NCBI RefSeq assembly: GCF_032854445.1
Contig: NC_088302.1
Location: forward strand, 10,103,338-10,167,337
Source of the DNA: Liolophura sinensis
Lineage: Eukaryota; Mollusca; Polyplacophora; Chitonida; Chitonidae
Length of the DNA stretch: 64,000 bases
Direction of reading: 5' to 3'
Shown: piece after piece, positions 13,047 to 26,950 of the stretch
Layout of the letters: each line of letters opens with the position of its first letter
Position numbering within the stretch: position 1 is the stretch's first letter
Notes under the pieces: generated by a model
The model's input: the letters and a program-made list of their open reading frames with translations, nothing else
Database searches by the model: none
Told to the model about the DNA's origin: nothing
Position numbers and translations under genes: made by a program

Positions 13047-16000
13047 CGCTAATAAACAAAACACCAGGCATGCGCATTAGGGCTATGTGTTTTATCTGCT
13101 ACACACTTGTTCACGAAGGTGTCAAGGGCCTTTGATATACGACAAGCTGGATTTTACAAGCTTTAATCAAATGTCACTGCACACCAATCCGTTAACAATT
13201 TACGAGGATAATGCCATCCTGGGCTCATTGAAGACACCAGCTGTCACCAGGGGCGATAATATTTTGAGTATACGTAATGGCAGATATATGGAAGCCGATG
13301 GCGAGCTTTCTGTACATAGCATAGCGGTTTTGAAAAATGTAAGGTTCAGTATATTTATGTTTATCATAGTGTTCTTTTGGTGACAACGTTCTGAAGCTAA
13401 CGGAAACAGCAACTTCTCTACGTTTATTGATGATTATCTATAAATAAAGGGCTAGCATTTAAACACTTTGTCCAGAAATAAACATGCGCTAAATCAATAA
13501 CAAAATGCAACCTTTCGCTTTATAAACAATAATGCTGTAGACGTCAGTCCAGGATGGCCGATCTAGATATAGTTCATGCGTTAGTTTGGAAGTATTTTTT
13601 AATAGTCAACGACATATCTTCAAATAAATATATATTTTGAAAAGGTATACAATGTAAAAATATACATTCATTTATATACGTAGCCTTAAAACAAATTCTT
13701 CTAAAATGAACTGCGCTAAACAATTTATATTGCTCCCAACAAAGCAAGTTCGGCTAAAACAAATTAAATTGGCAGAAAATGCATACGTATTTAGCCAACA
13801 TCTTATGCTATTAAAACATGGCATGTGGGTCAGTGGCGGCTGTTTTAATTGACGGTGTACATGATCCTTGATTTCCGGCAATTAATGCTTTTGTAAGTAC
13901 ACTTTTACTTATCCGGCGGAGGGAATTCTCTCCACAGCTGCAGCTATCCATTTGGATCATAAAATGCTACATATACGTTTAGTAATGGCCACCCACCATG
14001 CCAGATTGTTTCTCTGGTCTCCATGCTCACAGCGCTTTCCATTCATCAAACAGACTTTGATTTGTCTCTGGATAGTAAGCCTTTACGTTCTACGATCACT
14101 AAAATGGAAACGGACAGTGATTGTTTAAATATCACTGACTTCTGTCTCTGCTTTCTCAGGTAATGCCGGAATGCGGCGCTAGCTGGGCGCTAAGTTTGTA
14201 TGTTTTATTGCATTTGTCCTCGTCCTATTTTAAGTTAAACGAATGAAGATGCAAATGTGGACATATGGTAATACAATTTTAAACGAAAAGATTTATGGAA
14301 AACGGGACAGACATGAAAACAACAGATACGCCGCCAGTTCCACTCAAATAATTAACACACGTAATGCGAATGTCGGGCGCTCGCTCGATGCTGGTTTTTC
14401 GTAGCTTTTTTTTACTCGTCGGATGTTAAGTTAAACGAGTCATAATGCATATATGAGCAGTAGATCAAACAATTGTAAAGCGTCATGATTTGTGGACAGT
14501 GTGATAGACTTTATGCCAGACACGTAATCACAGGATGACCCACAAATAATGCAAAAATTAAAAAACTCTAATGACTAGACCAGGGCCCGCCTCCACTCTA
14601 CAAATATGACAGAATTATACAATAGATGGTAGTTGTGGGTTGTGAGATAAAAAAGTAATGGAATGCCAGATTCATGTATCGGTGAAAGTCCACGTGTTAG
14701 CGTGTATTAACATTGGTACAAGTAAAAAGAAAATGTAATGGAAGCTGATGCAGTGCCCGTGCTATCATCTTATCGACAACTACATCGCATGTAATATCAT
14801 ACATCTGACCTCTGGAAAGAAGCCTGGCTTACATTTCGCCTAAACACACAGTTCTGCGATACCTGGCAACATCAGGACTGCACAACAAATGGCCTCATTG
14901 ATGAAGGAGCTGTTGGGTTACACGCATCGTGGAAAAAAACTATTGCTTTACTTGCGGTTGGTTAATCGTCCGCAAAACGACCTCTCGATCTTTTTTCCAG
15001 CGCTTAGTCTCCGGGGCGGCTGGAGAACGCCAGCTTATTCCAATCTCTGAGGGACGGGTTGTGACCTAGAGATATGTGGCACAAGACCTCTTCATCATAA
15101 TCTGGTCGAATCCAGCTCGATCTGGCTCCACCGCGGCATTCCATCAAACAGTTTGTGGATACCTGGCGAAGCGCAACCATTTCCCCCAGGATTTTGTTCA
15201 TCTTTCGCTACCCAGAAACGCATCTCCCCTCAAACAAGTGAAGTTTTCTGCATTATGGTTTACAAACTAATAAATTAGCTTTCTGAGTAAAATCTTTGAA
15301 TGTCAAGTCTAGAAGCCTTTTCTTACCGTTGTCTAACAAAAAGAGCTAAATGAAGAGTAGGGTAAATAGCTTTGTTTCTGCTTAATAGGATGAAAACGCA
15401 CCTGGTAATGTGGGCTTTGATATTTGTGGTGAAACAAATGCCATGATTGCGCATCGTTGGTCCCAGAGCTCATCAAGCCCATGGACATTTTGTGAAGAAA
15501 AAACATTCTTCGATACTTCGGTGGCCTAATGTCTCGCGCGGTGCGACCCAAGGGATAACGTGTAGGATAAAATGAAAGTTTTGGGGGAAGAGCAGCGATA
15601 TAATGCGATCTGAGACTTTAAGAAGGATATAACCAAATATTGTCCAAGACAGGCCTGTTGATTTAAGGCTTAAAAAATTGAAAACTGTGACTCTATGATA
15701 AACGATCTAGAAAGAAATGGAGCCAATAGTATAATGCAGATTTGGAGCTATACAATACTGTCAACATTTTGTGCAATGCGCCGACGACAACAATTGGATT
15801 AAGAAAAAAATACAAGTGAGAATACATATTTGTGCATTTACGCCTTAGGTCTCTTTACAGTTACTCTCTAGTGGATACCATCAGTTAATAGGTTACAAAT
15901 ATAGCAAATCACAGTTCTTGTTCTATAGTTGCTGTTCAATATAGCCTTCACTTATTCTTAAAAGAAAAATTCAATACCACACCGAAAAGCAAGTTTCAGT

Positions 16001-16126
16001 TTAGTCTTTACTCTCGTTTGATAACATCAGATAGTTGTCTCAAAGACTGAAAGGCTATTTATGTTCAGCAGCAAAACTGAATCTGTGTGTCCGTCGGGGT
16101 ATGGCGTGGACTGAGGCAGGGGGTAT

Positions 16127-16395
16127 GTATATATGGTTGCTTGGGATTTAACGTCGTATTCAACAATTTTTGAGTCATATGATGACGGGAAGTCACAGAC
16201 ATTTACTGTGTCTTCTTGTGGGAGGGCAAGTTCATGCCGCCACTGAAGAATAATGCCGAAGACATCAGGTATGACACATTATACTGACGCCGGACCAACT
16301 AATCCTGTTTCCTTGCTCTAACCTCTCTCTGCTGAGCGCCAGACGAGGAGAACCAGGTTTATTCCCGGGTCTCCCGACTTACAAGAGGAGATTTG
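16127..16395 (+). repeat. Interspersed repeat family A, copy 3
   Basis: GGGATTTAACGTCGTATTCA and TTTTTGAGTCATATGATGAC open the element. GCCGCCACTGAAG, CGGACCAACTAATCCTG and TTTCCTTGCTCTAACCTCTC follow in the same order as at 4.5 kb. It closes with TTATTCCCGGGTCTCCCGAC. This and copy 2 form a subfamily distinct from copy 1. Confidence 0.65.
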
Positions 16396-19300
16396 TTCAG
16401 TACATTTTACTGCATGGCGAGATGCGCTGGTACCTTTATTATCCCCATCGGTTTTATCTTACGCATACACCTAACCAATCCAATTATTCAGATACTTTCT
16501 ATATGAATTGGAGGTCTCGAACAAAACATCATGAAACTGTGCTGGAGTCTTGACTACGTTGTTTTATAACAACACCAATTGGTGAAGTACGGCGTCATGA
16601 TCAATGTTTAAGTCGGTTGGGAAGAAAGAAACATGACTGTTTGTTTTACGTTTGCGATAACTGCGTCTTTTTTTTCAGCCGACGACCGTATCTTGTACAA
16701 AAAGAAAATCAGCGATTTACAGAAGCCATATCTTTGTTGTAATCACAAGGGCCGTAGGGCTGTATGGACACATCCATAATACTTCAGTGTACATGTACTC
16801 TACAACATAGCTGTGTCTAAGTCTGTGTCCTCAATTCGCTCTCGGCGTGGTCTGATCTGGGGATAAATCTACTGGTGATCAGTTCTAATTAGGAAGGAAC
16901 CTCGAGGTAACAATCCGGAAGTTGTCACTTGTAAATTGTCATGTCCTCAGCAAGAAAGCAGAGGTGTTTTGGAGTGTGCAGGCATGTACCTCACATCTGA
17001 TTAATTGGGTGAATTGTCCACATGGAATTAGACCTGACTCGTAGAAGCCAGTCGAAACACAGGAAGGATATGTGCATGTACTTGCCCGCCATTGTGGACT
17101 TTTATTGCCCCACAGCTCACGAACACTGGGGATGAGAGCTAAACTAAGTATACATCACTACAGTCTGAAATCTCCTTAAGAAAGGTGGTTTTCTCAAAGT
17201 TATTCAATTTTATCACAAATTTGTGTGACAAAATCTTAAGATTGGTGTGATTTCAGCTGTGCTGGCCGTGGCAATTCAATTAAACAAATGTATGCAGCAA
17301 TTGGCACAGGCAAAGTTTGCTGACGATCGCTGAACTAAAACATCACCGGGTATTGGAATATTGAATATAAGCTTAATAGCCGATCGAATCAGGGCTAAAC
17401 TAGTAGACATAACATTGCTCTTGTCCTGTCTTAAGTAACTTTACCAGGCTGCAATATTCCTATTCGATTTGAAGCGCTATGATACATATCTTTGATAACG
17501 GTTAATAGATTTAAAGCTTGATTTACGTGATCCCAATACTAATCTAGTGACTTTAGTGATCAAAATTTCCATTTATATTCCACATCTCTGTGTAGGGCAT
17601 TGCTTTTCATTTCTGTTTAAGTGATCACTTAGGAACCATATGCGCTCCGGCCAGCTTCGCACCATTACACGGAGTGGTATATCGGTGGGTGTATACGATA
17701 AGTTATTCCGTCCAGCGTCACTTGGCTGAGAGGCAACTCGAATGGAGAGCTCTCTGTCGTTTAAGAGGGAATAATTAAGCTGTGGTTGATAGAATAATGC
17801 TTCGTATGACTGAACAATGGGAAGTTAACGCTCTATTGCTAGAGGCCTTGTCTTCACTGAATCCTGTATGATCGATACACCCGCGTTTCAGACGAAATCC
17901 TCAATATCTGCGATCAAAACTATGCTCCAGAATAATGTTTGCTTTGTATTTTACTCAAAGTTGTTCGTGCACATCACTATTGTGTAGCTTGCCAAAGAGC
18001 CAATTTAGATTATCGATGTTTACGATTTGCTGATATAAACTGTCGCTTACATCACTCTGGGATAAGGAGTTTTGTTCTGAATTTCGACACATATAGTCCT
18101 ACACTTGAGCTCGGGTCCATATGGTTTATGTCGGGTCGTCGTTTTCGTGCTATCTAATCGTGATCAGAGCTGTTGCGCATCGTCCAAACTAGAGCATTTA
18201 CACAAAAAATGTATCGCGTCAAAGGACTTCACGATAACAATTTGAATCTAGATTGTCATGATCCGTGAGATGAAGTCTGTCTGACAGGTTTATCTATTAG
18301 CACGGCGAAAAGCTTGCGTCTAGCAATTTTAAGCTATAGACTCGGTTATACAATGCAACAAGATATCGCCAATCAATAAAAGTTAATTAAATCTTCAAAG
18401 CCACATGTAAAGCCAATATCTGTAATTTAATTAATTTGCATGGAATAACAATTACAGCTATATCCTCCGTCGCCAAGTTTGGTTTTACGCCAATCACGTA
18501 ATAGGCATCCTGGAACAATCAGCAGCAAAACGGACAGCAACAGCATCAGAAAGACACAAGGCATTGTAGACCTTTCACACAGTAATTACGACGTAATGGT
18601 GCCTATCCCTAATTAAGAGGGGTAAAATTAATTAGAGCTGATCTACAAGCTATGGCGTCAAATAACCCAAAGATGCCGTGCGTTTCGTTAACTTAAAGTT
18701 CTGCACTACGCACGCTTTACAACTGCCGTGTAAACCCTTGTTGTTGACAATCAAATGCTGAATTCTGCGTTTGTGGCTCGCATATCTAAAGTTAGACTCA
18801 ATTCACTTCGTCGCGTGGGGTTCCAACGAACCCAATCTTTTATCTGAAAAGTGCTAAAATCCCTAGCGACTTGTGGAATCGTTAAACGAAGGGACGCGAG
18901 ACGATATTGGAGTGAGGCGCCTACATTATTTGACAAATGCTGGGCAAACACCACAGGAGCCTTAATGCTGAATTGTGAATGCTTCAGAGTGATCGCTTAC
19001 ACGATAAATTGTCACTACAGGAACTGTGAAAAAAATCCTAGAGACCATACTCTGAATAAGTTTATTTTGCTCTACGTTTAACTCTACACTGTATAGATGC
19101 CAAAACCGCCATCTTGTCACGGCGTTGGATCTCAAATCTTATCCAAGTCGAAGTGGCGTAAACACATTCAGTATGCTTGTATAGAACACTTCCTTCATTA
19201 CTTGATGCTTCAATTTGTACCAGCAATATTGTGTTCCACTGAAGACATTGTCATGAACAGACAGACAAGAAATTTTCAAGAGAAATAAAGTCAAGTGGAC

Positions 19301-20223
19301 TTGAGTTCACTGGCTTTATGGGAGTGTGGACACTGTGTGGATATTCCAATACGTTTTATTTGTACCAATTTAAAGAATCGCTAAGATAGAAACTCAGACC
19401 CCCTATGGCAGGTATCAGTGTGGTGATGTTATCCCCATCTGGGGGATAAGGTTCTGGTTACAAAAGGTATCTGTGTTTGTACGCCACTGATGACTCCCAG
19501 AACAGAGAGAACCGAGGGCAAACATCTGCATTGACACACCGGCATGACCTCCACAAGCGATGAAAACGGGTAAATCGATGTCTATTTGCTCGTACGGGAA
19601 ACCAACTCTGTGATGACATAGAGTAGGTGAAATTCAATTTAGTTGATGTTTGTGTAAAGTCCATTTATGGTGACACGTTTTTAGTGTAGATGGGCATTTA
19701 TGCGGCCATTAGACCTTTGTCTTCTTGGACTTGCCGGGCTTTGTTTCACACGTCGCTATGCATGACTACTGTGGGACTGGAATCCTATTATAACTAGCAA
19801 AACACAACAACCAGTAAGTGGAAATGCCTGTCAGTTGAAATGTCTTTTGAAATCAAATGTTTCTTGTGAGCACCAAAGGCCGGTTTATGTCCACAGTGGG
19901 ACCTCCAAACCCCAGTTGTCATTGTATAGTATGTTTACGTTAATAGTTATGTACTAAACGACATGGCTTTATTCTGCAATGGATCAGAGTGTAAAAAGAA
20001 AAAAATAAACAGAAATCACTTTGACGATAATTCTTATATATACACATCGAATAATAATTCTGACCATGATCACCAAGAGAAATACGTATCATACTAAATC
20101 CAAATACTCGAGTCCGGTATTATAATGGAGTGGTGACTCACCCACCTTTCTTTTACAAGACGGAATAAAATTTGTCATGTCGCCGTTTGGTAGACAAGGT
20201 TGTTCATTGATTAACTGGATTAC

Positions 20224-20252
20224 TCCCCCCGCCCCCCCCCCCCCCCCCGCCA
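20224..20252 (+). repeat. Poly-C tract
   Basis: A near-pure C run, broken by a single G near the start. It creates artificial Pro-rich (plus) and Gly-rich (minus) reading frames that are not genes. Confidence 0.8.
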
Positions 20253-22210
20253 TCCAGAAGGAGATTTCGTGTTCCGACAGGGGGAGCAAATCAGCGGAAC
20301 TACCTGTGTTCTGCAGCTCTGGAATCAGATACCAACACAAGGCCAGTTTGCGAAACATTATGTTCATCACATACAGGTTGGCCTTCAATGAGCTGTACCG
20401 GGTTAACCATTACTTAAATGACAATATGGCACTTTTTGTCCAACAAAGAATGTCATCTAGAAGTACACTTTCCTCAAACTGGATATGAACCACACGGAGG
20501 GTGTGTAGCTTGAACATCAAACACACAGCAGTTGTAATGTGCTCATATCCCCTCCGCTCTGCATGAAGTTTTCATCTCCTTTACTCCTCGAATGATGGAG
20601 AGTAGAACGAATCAACCATCTCGATGGTCTTTTTACAAATGAGATTCAAAGCAACATTGGAGAGCTGTGATGACAGTCGTACTAACGGAAACATAAAGAC
20701 AAATCCTCAACTTCTGAACTGGCAGACGTCTCAGTACAATTCCCAGCGTGGCTGGCATCATCATGAAGGCACAGGACAGGCTCCATATATCATAGCCTCA
20801 ATCTAACAGTAAAGCTCAAAGCTTATCAGCGAATGTCATAAATGTCAAAGCATCAACATGCTGATTTCACACGAGCTTAGAACTTTCCGATTGAAAGACG
20901 CGGCCTGTCAGACTGAACTTCATGTCATCTGTTTTAAATCACTGGCTCACGAAGTTTTTCTCTGAAACTGCCCTGGAACAAAACGAATCACACTAACATC
21001 TGTCCAGGGTTGCTTTGAGGTTTCAAAAGGCCAATGCGACGTCCAGGAAACGCAAACAAAAGTGAAACGACGTCAAAGTAAACGTTTCTGGAGTCGTTTG
21101 TTAGTCTCTAGTTACCGATCATTAGCCTAGAACGATACTCTAGTAAGCGGTCAGGTTCTACGCTGTTACTTTTTGTGTACATAGAGGGCTGTGGTACGAG
21201 AGTACCTCATTGTTATTGAGGCCCTTGGCCTGTACCGGTGCCAGGTTAGTCATATATCGTCCATGATCATAGTGTATGGTTGAGCGGCGTCCTTGCGCAC
21301 CGACACACCATTTCCTGTAAAAAGATATAGATCAGAATGGGATGATATCGGGTGCAGTTGATGAAAAAATGCATTAGATCAAACATTAATTATGATACCA
21401 GTCTTATTTTAATGCAAACCAAATGTTCGTTTTAGCAAAGATTAAACTTTTTGCAAGAACTTAACAACATATTAACAATGGACGCTGTGTGGCGAGGCGA
21501 ACTGTGTATATTTTATAACGACATGGAAGGAGGATCGTTGTTAAAACGCCTGCATTCCAGTCCCAAGAACACTCATTAATTTTGTGAAACGCCCGTTTTC
21601 GCTGTTCGAAGAGGTTTGGAGATAAAATTCGGTGACCGTTTGGGAAGTCTATATTGTTCATTGAAAACCACAGGTTTTCCATTAATAGCGTGCCTATCTC
21701 TATATGTCACACATGGAAAAGATCGTCCTTGACTTGACAAAGGTAGGTGATTTACCTTAGACACTCCAGGTTCATTCGCCATGTAGGTGAGCATCGCATA
21801 AGCGAAAGACTCTTGAATACGGTGTTAGCAACGACAAAGTAAATATAACAACAAACTACCTATTGAGAAGAACCTGTGAGTGCCTTTACCTCAACTCCTT
21901 GTAACATGGAAAACCAGTGCGATGCATAAATCATAAAATTACTCTCATCCGTATATCGCATCGAAAAGTCATCAAACGTGCTAAAAAGCTCGTAACGCTG
22001 GCAGTACAAATGTTAACTACATGATCAAAATTCAATATTCTCTGCCCTAAAGCAAGCGATTAATAAAGCCTGTCAAACTTTTTCATGTGTTATACAGTTA
22101 CTTCTAAATATTCTTAATAATTATCAATTATCTTAATTAATTATTATTCAATAAAAATTATCAATTATCAGTCAATCTGAAAATATGTAAATCTGTAAAT
22201 CATTAGCTAA

Positions 22211-22356
22211 TTAATTTCGCAAAGTACCTGTAAATCCGGTTACAGTGACTGTGTCACGTGTTCTTGATCCTAACCTTTCACAAGAGCGCGATGGACTTTT
22301 CTTCTTTAAGCAAAACCAGACTCGGAGAACTGCCTTGAACTCGTGCCGGAAAGTTC
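22211..22356 (-). CDS. GPCR exon 5: helix 8 and cytoplasmic C-terminus (residues 335-382)
   Basis: This last coding exon encodes GTFRHEFKAVLRVWFC followed by a basic, Ser/Thr-rich tail and a TAA stop at 22213-22211. The acceptor is TTTTGTTTTCAAG ending at 22357. The GA at the exon start completes G335, so MFMS-G-TFRHEFK mirrors the SGKFREEFK-like helix 8 of orexin receptors. C350 after helix 8 is a plausible palmitoylation site. The RxxS/T-rich tail (355-370) could be a kinase and arrestin target. The tail is short (about 47 residues). A potential donor (TTACAG|GTACTT, around 22225-22234) lies six codons before the stop, so a longer alternative tail cannot be excluded. No canonical AATAAA was found close downstream. 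Confidence 0.9.
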
Positions 22357-22593
22357 CTTGAAAACAAAACATACGTATCAAGTGTATATGCCCGTATAAA
22401 CAAACTGGTGGCATGTGTTCCTTGACAGAACACCGTGCTGGGTTTGCGTATTGTACCATAATAATGTTGCCGAGGGAATGTCACCTGTGACGTGTGGCCA
22501 CTAGGCACCCTGTCGTCGCTGCTGTCTTTTATTATATGTCTACAAAATAGAAAAACAAGGTTCTAAAGTTCTTAGAAAATACTTGATACTCAC
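22357..22593 (-). other. Intron 4 of the GPCR gene (237 bp)
   Basis: Donor GTGAGT at 22593 and acceptor TTTTCAAG ending at 22357. Positions about 22480-22525 on the plus strand resemble the 3' end of family B (GACGTGTGGCCA, then CCTGTCGTCGCTGCTG), so a short repeat fragment may lie inside this small intron. Confidence 0.85.
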
Positions 22594-22712
22594 CACTCAT
22601 AAACATATAGATGACAGGATTAAGAGAGCTGTTGATGTACACCAGCAGATGGCTCATCGTAGACAGACTCAAGGCGACGTGTGGATTCAAGTCCTTCTGT
22701 ATTTTAAAATAT
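22594..22712 (-). CDS. GPCR exon 4: ECL3 and TM7 (residues 296-334, plus split codons)
   Basis: This 119-base exon encodes ECL3 and TM7. The acceptor TTGTTGCAG ends at 22713, and the first base completes Arg295. TM7 reads SHLLVYINSSLNPVIY: H316 is position 7.39, Y320 is 7.43, and N326-P327-x-x-Y330 is the NPxxY motif. Orexin receptors have His and Tyr at the same pocket positions (from memory of the family). The donor AGTG|GTGAGT at 22594/22593 is near-consensus and leaves one base, so G335 is split between exons 4 and 5. The frame runs on through the donor for about 18 codons, which do not resemble helix 8. Confidence 0.92.
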
Positions 22713-23960
22713 CTGCAACAAGATAAAGAAGAACTGTACAGATTTACGTCATACAATGGTGATGATAATGACAAGATCATGTTCCTTGTTTTTAGAGTAT
22801 AAGCTGGAGGCCAGGATTACACTTTAAGTCGAACACCCTGAAAGATTGGCAATTTTTGACTGCGCTCAGCAAGGAACATGGCCATGCACTGGGGCAAATT
22901 CCACGAAGTTATATTTGACTTAACTTAAAATGCTTATTTTCTGTATATCGCGAGATATCGACAACTTTGTCTGAGCTGAGACCACTTACAATTAAAGTGA
23001 AGATCATCCAATTTGGGATAATTAACGACGTCAAAATTGAAACTATCGGCGTGATCTTAAATATTGACCATCCCTGTACCCTAGCTTCGAATTTAAAATC
23101 TGGGCAAGTTAATCATTGTGACAATTCAACGAAGCAGCACCGCGTCATTGAGGGTGTCTCGACAGGTGTCTGCTACTGAAACCCACCGTCGAAATAAGAC
23201 TGAAAAAATGCTGAAGCCTACGTGAAACGCAACAACAAAACAGCACTCTCTAAGAGTCACCATGTTCTTTTTAAACTGTTCGACAACGTATTCGTCGCTT
23301 ATATATTGTAACTTTTGAAAATTAACCCTTTTAGAAAGGCATATAAAGAATGACATATTGCAAATTAAACAGTCGCACAAGAACACTGGCAGATGGCGCT
23401 GGGAAATCACGTCACAATGTACACATTTACACATGTTCTATATTTGTACTAGGCTTGGCGAAACTAATTTACGGCCCGATCAATACGAGGCAGAGACAGT
23501 AAATCCGGCGAAATGTAAGTTTTCAGACCCATAATAAAACACATGAGGTGATTATCACTGTTTAAGCGTTTAGAAAAACACAAATGTCCCGAGGAAAAAA
23601 ACAAAAAATCCTCGTTTTGCAAAACTGATTTAGGGTAGAATTTCATTAATAATCATTTTTTGTCTCACTGGATGGCTATGATGGTAATGACAGCTAATCG
23701 TTTAGCGCATTGTCCAAATCTCCTTGGATTTGTCTGTACGCTGGGGATTACGTTTTATCTATAACATAAATAAATCTTTTTATTTGCATAAAAGTGTTTT
23801 TGACGTTTACGTCATGTTTGCAATAAAGGCTGGGGCAGAAACGTGGGCTAACCACCGTATGTGGAGTAATTAGAATGCTGAGCACCAATCCGCGTATTCA
23901 GCTGAACTGAGCTAAGTGCCTAAAGGTAGAAAAACGCCCTTCAAGGGGAGTTAAATGAAG

Positions 23961-24118
23961 GCAGACACGACAGTGTGATAACTGACATCTGTTCACATAA
24001 AACGCATGATCAAAGTAACGCCGGTAGTGTGATATCTGACATCTGGTCACACATCACCAGTGAAATGCAACCGCTTGACCTTTTAACTATAGTCAGGGCT
24101 TTATTCTAACAGTGCATC
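23961..24118 (-). repeat. Interspersed repeat family B, minus copy with duplicated end
   Basis: The 3' terminal block occurs twice on the plus axis: ACGACAGTGTGATAACTGAC and CGGTAGTGTGATATCTGACA. TGGTCACACATCACCAGTG and CTATAGTCAGGGCTTTATTC follow. The duplication suggests nested insertion or a local tandem event in intron 3. Confidence 0.55.
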
Positions 24119-25494
24119 TTGACAACGCGTCAGCTGTAGTATTGATTACCATGGCATCAGCGGCGTTCATATACAAAATAGTTAAGGTGCACCTTTTTAA
24201 TTAGAAAAATGTCGAAGTAGATGTGTTGCGCTGCCAGAGTACAAACAGTACTAACGCCGTACCGTAGGAAATATAGTTCTCCGGAACAATGAAAAACGCA
24301 GTGAATGCTGCGTGTACTGTTGAAACCGGTAAAGAATATATATGTGCGTGAAAACAGTGTTTAAGGTATTATCAGCTCACTAGTTTATATACAGAATTCA
24401 GGTCTAAATAAAGAAATGAATACGGATATGGACATAGCCTAATATCATGCTCTACTATTTACTATTGTACCGTCCAAGAAAGCATAATTCAAGTTAAAAT
24501 TATCGGAAAAAAAACATATGAGAGTATGGTTGCTATGGGCAACTTCAGCAAGATACCTTAAAACGCGTGTGTTTTATCCACTATTTACTGAAAGCTGTTA
24601 AGTTTGGTCATATGAGAGACTCAGTAGAATCACCATGGTAATATTAATAGCGTCCCAGGTGAAATGTAGGTCTCTCATGGTTACATTACGTTGTTGTGCA
24701 TGGCAGATACTAAATACAAAGTCATTGTCATGTTTTTAATTATAACTCCAATTGCGTGATGAATGGTTGACTGATACGATAGAATGTCATCTGATTCATC
24801 GAAATCTTTATTAATTTTTGTAATTAATTTATCACGGTTATCATTCTTATCTTCGTGTTGTCAACCAGTAGTAGTGCTGGGGGATTAGCTTTTGCACTGG
24901 GGCTTTGGAAAACACAACCAGTACAGCCTACTCAAACCAAAATGTAGAATTCCCCCGTCGCCTTTCAGACTCCTCCGAAATTAACAACTGTTCCTGTCAT
25001 TTTTCTCGACGGGTTCACGGTTAGAATTCTTGGCGCATTGTCCCCATTAACATGATGGATAGACATTCTTTTGACCGACGGAGAGCCCCCATTGTGAGCC
25101 TCACCAAACCAGATAACGAGCATCTCAAAGAACAAAATAAAATCATTCCTATTCACAACGTTTACACTATACATACTTCCACGAGCAGGAATGACTCTTC
25201 CCGTCATTAAGATTGCACATTGATTTATACGCCGTCAGCTACCGTTTCCTTTCATTATACACTCTATTGTTATTCTAATGACCGACATTACTTTCAGGAA
25301 ATAGTAGGCTGCTTGCAGTTAGGTATTTTCTTTCGAGAATAATATATGGGCGATTATTCTTTATTGCCACAACGCCCATGATTGCAAGAATGCAATCTAT
25401 AGTAATTAGCTTTAAAGCAAACAGAGATCAACGGACTGAAATCATTGTAAATTATACCGATAACTCCTACAAGGACTTGGAAGCATTAACAGTT

Positions 25495-25630
25495 TGCGTA
25501 TTTCCATGAACAACTCTAAATGATGTAAATTGACAAAAGGCCTGCTGTCACCGTTCATGTCCGATCATTCGCCAACTATCACTATCGCTGCTCTGATTTT
25601 ACTCTTCATGCTGTAGTTTTTTTGTATTGG
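25495..25630 (+). repeat. Interspersed repeat family B, 3' half
   Basis: GATGTAAATTGACAAAAGGC, CAACTATCACTATCGCTGCT and TTTTACTCTTCATGCTGTAG match the family in order. In intron 3, about 170 bases before another copy. Confidence 0.65.
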
Positions 25631-25807
25631 AATTTATTACCCATGAATGCGAACAAGAAAAGCTGATATGTTGATGCTTGGTATTCTGTATTCAAATTTG
25701 TAAAGGAAGTGTCATATCAATCATCCAAAACGCTTCTCTTACCACAGCATATTGGCCCTTGACCAGTGGGATTGCAGGTTCGAATGCATGTATCGACGTT
25801 TCAGCTT

Positions 25808-26035
25808 TAATTTAGAATAAACCCTGACTGAGATAAACTGCTAAGCGGCAGTATTGCTCCGATTACTTGTGACCATTTGCCAGCTATCACACTGTCGTCG
25901 CAACTCTGGTTTTACTCTCTAAGCTGTACTTTTTAAATTATATCTTCACTGTTTTTTTCACCCATAAATTTCACTGCCGTTGTATAAGCGATATATTCTT
26001 ACAAACGGCATTAATTCCCTAATCAATCAATAAGT
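25808..26035 (+). repeat. Composite: family B 3' half joined to family C tail
   Basis: TAGAATAAACCCTGACTGAG, TTGCCAGCTATCACACTGTC and GTTTTACTCTCTAAGCTGTA are family B. They run with only a short gap into ACTGCCGTTGTATAAGCGAT, ATATTCTTACAAACGGCATT and CAATCAATC, the family C tail. Either family B can carry the C tail or one inserted next to the other. Confidence 0.6.
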
Positions 26036-26950
26036 CAACCAGATCACATATAGATCTATGTTAGTCTGGAAATCATAGCTTGTAAAAGAAGAAAATTAAC
26101 TGTTTTTCTTATTCTGCAGTTCATAAATGCATTGATGAACACTTGAAATCATTGCAAAGCATGAGACCAAATAGATTTTCTTATAGTATTAACAACAGCA
26201 AATTTCAAAAATCAACAGCAAGATTTCGTCTTTTGTACAATATTTTTTGTTAATATTTTACAGTTTACAAGAGTAGTATTGTGGGAAGATATGGTTTCCA
26301 ATTGCATTCTGCTGAGAAAAAAGTGCTCTTCTTGGACGGCATCGACTCTGTGAGAAAACTGCAATAAGAAATGCATGTGGATAACTGGATGAATGCATTT
26401 ATGTTTACATAGGTGCTCTTCTTGGAGTGTGCTGTTTTATTCGATACATAGCCCAGGATTAAAACAGCTCTCAACTTGAGCTGCACTGCTGATAACAAAA
26501 CAGCCAGGAGCACTCTCCTTGGAGAGTACTGTTTTTGCTATGCAAATCTACTCGGTTAAAAGAACGCGCTGAAGGAATATCAATAAAACATGAGAAATTC
26601 GGTGAAACATCTAACCAACCCACTCGAAACTGTCAAGCTACATTCTACCCTGATAATATTTACTTTTCAGCTCTTATCTTATCTTGCACTATTTCAGGTG
26701 TAATGATTATGTCTGGCAATTCATAACATGAAACTAATTGCTTCTTTTGCTTTTTTACGACGAGTTCAACGCTATTTCCTTGTTAACAGAATATATTCTT
26801 TTGGGCGCAGGGCATGTACTCCCAGTGCTATGATATGCAGCAGTTAATTGTGTACCGACACGTCACGAGGATAACACCAGCCTACTTTAGGGTTTGCATC
26901 TAAATATTGAATGCATTACGAAGGAAATTCTTTTATTATTTTTCGAGTTA

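Larger units (their letters stand above)
1..22210. other. 3' flank of the GPCR gene, no supportable gene
   Basis: About 22 kb with only short, unconvincing open frames on both strands. What I can name is repeats: family B remnants, SINE-like copies, family A copies, a fold-back element and poly-C tracts, each listed separately. The remaining stretches (for example 1.9-3.1, 6.6-8.0, 10.4-12.6, 13.1-16.1 and 16.5-22.2 kb) look like unique noncoding AT-rich sequence. The receptor's 3' UTR must begin just below 22211, but its end cannot be placed. The run 22110-22200 is very AT-rich, with ATTATCAATTA repeated twice. Confidence 0.6.

Noticed and set aside
25765-25785. tRNA B-box-like GGTTCGAATGC
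   Set aside because: No matching acceptor stem, A box or cloverleaf around it. Probably chance or a SINE remnant.
26318-26530. Two GTGCTCTTCTTGGA copies and a CTCTCCTTGGAGAG palindrome in intron 3
   Set aside because: Short and isolated, with no supporting structure or neighbouring feature. Noted only.
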